Positions 63,996-64,000 of a stretch of DNA of 64,000 bases are shown piece after piece; the first letter of the stretch is position 1, and each line of letters starts with the position of its first letter. The notes under the pieces are model-generated. The model had not been told where the DNA came from and searched no databases. It saw only the letters and a program-made list of their open reading frames with translations. The stretch is taken from contig NZ_LR746496.1 in the NCBI RefSeq assembly GCF_902729405.1, positions 2,728,001 to 2,792,000 on the forward strand, read 5' to 3'. The DNA is from Acididesulfobacillus acetoxydans (lineage in GTDB: Bacteria; Bacillota; Desulfitobacteriia; Desulfitobacteriales; Desulfitobacteriaceae). The translations under genes were made by a program, and so were the position numbers.

Positions 63996-64000
63996 GATAA

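Overview
The window reads as a chromosome segment of an anaerobic, spore-forming, moderately GC-rich member of the Clostridia (Peptococcaceae/Desulfitobacteriales-like). The pointers are a complete CODH/acetyl-CoA synthase cluster, a Bacillus-type three-subunit succinate dehydrogenase/fumarate reductase, FixABCX, a DegS/DegU pair, a DnaD plus DnaI-type loader, a SpoVD-like PBP, strong GGAGG ribosome binding sites and many TTG/GTG starts. The species cannot be fixed from the sequence alone.

Left part (1-5.1 kb): the window opens inside a group II intron on the minus strand. It has inserted immediately after the terminator of an FMN riboswitch, so it separates the riboswitch from the gene it should control. 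Next come a GNAT acetyltransferase, tRNA-Pro(CGG), a DegV protein behind an unassigned structured leader, an old-yellow-enzyme flavoprotein and glutamyl-Q tRNA(Asp) synthetase.

Carbon core (5.3-18.9 kb): cooC-acsA-acsB-acsC-acsV-acsD-acsE lie in one direction and encode the carbonyl branch of the Wood-Ljungdahl pathway, the corrinoid protein, its reactivator and the methyltransferase. Two HdrA/Qmo-like flavin/FeS genes follow and may supply or accept electrons. The central block (18.9-29 kb) holds a protein with a 14-residue tandem repeat next to degS-degU, then an MBL/beta-CASP nuclease, an HD hydrolase, dnaD, the helicase loader, an exported protein and a PHP phosphatase.

Respiratory block (29.3-36.7 kb): a sigma-54 activator with an N-terminal Rossmann domain precedes a perfect -24/-12 promoter and sdhCAB. 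The sdhCAB terminator is the insertion site of a complete second copy of the group II intron, in inverted orientation to the left-edge copy.

Right part (36.7-64 kb): a membrane protein with an ANTAR regulator, OsmC, a phosphodiester glycosidase with a partner exported protein, an NlpC/P60 hydrolase, a UPF0182 membrane protein, trxB, and etfB-etfA-fixC-fixX. A decayed IS605-like element that keeps an omega-RNA-like end sits between fixX and the probable fix terminator. Then come larE-larB-larC(N-terminal half only), a LysM protein, a rhomboid protease, a SpoVD-like PBP, three tandem M42 peptidases, a hybrid sensor kinase, tRNA-Lys(CTT) and a RelE-type toxin with a small antitoxin.

Functionally, the Acs enzymes, the Hdr/Qmo-like proteins, FixABCX and SdhCAB form a plausible set for moving electrons between ferredoxin, NADH, menaquinone and one-carbon/acetyl units. 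A second theme is short tandem repeats lying directly in front of ribosome binding sites at several loci.
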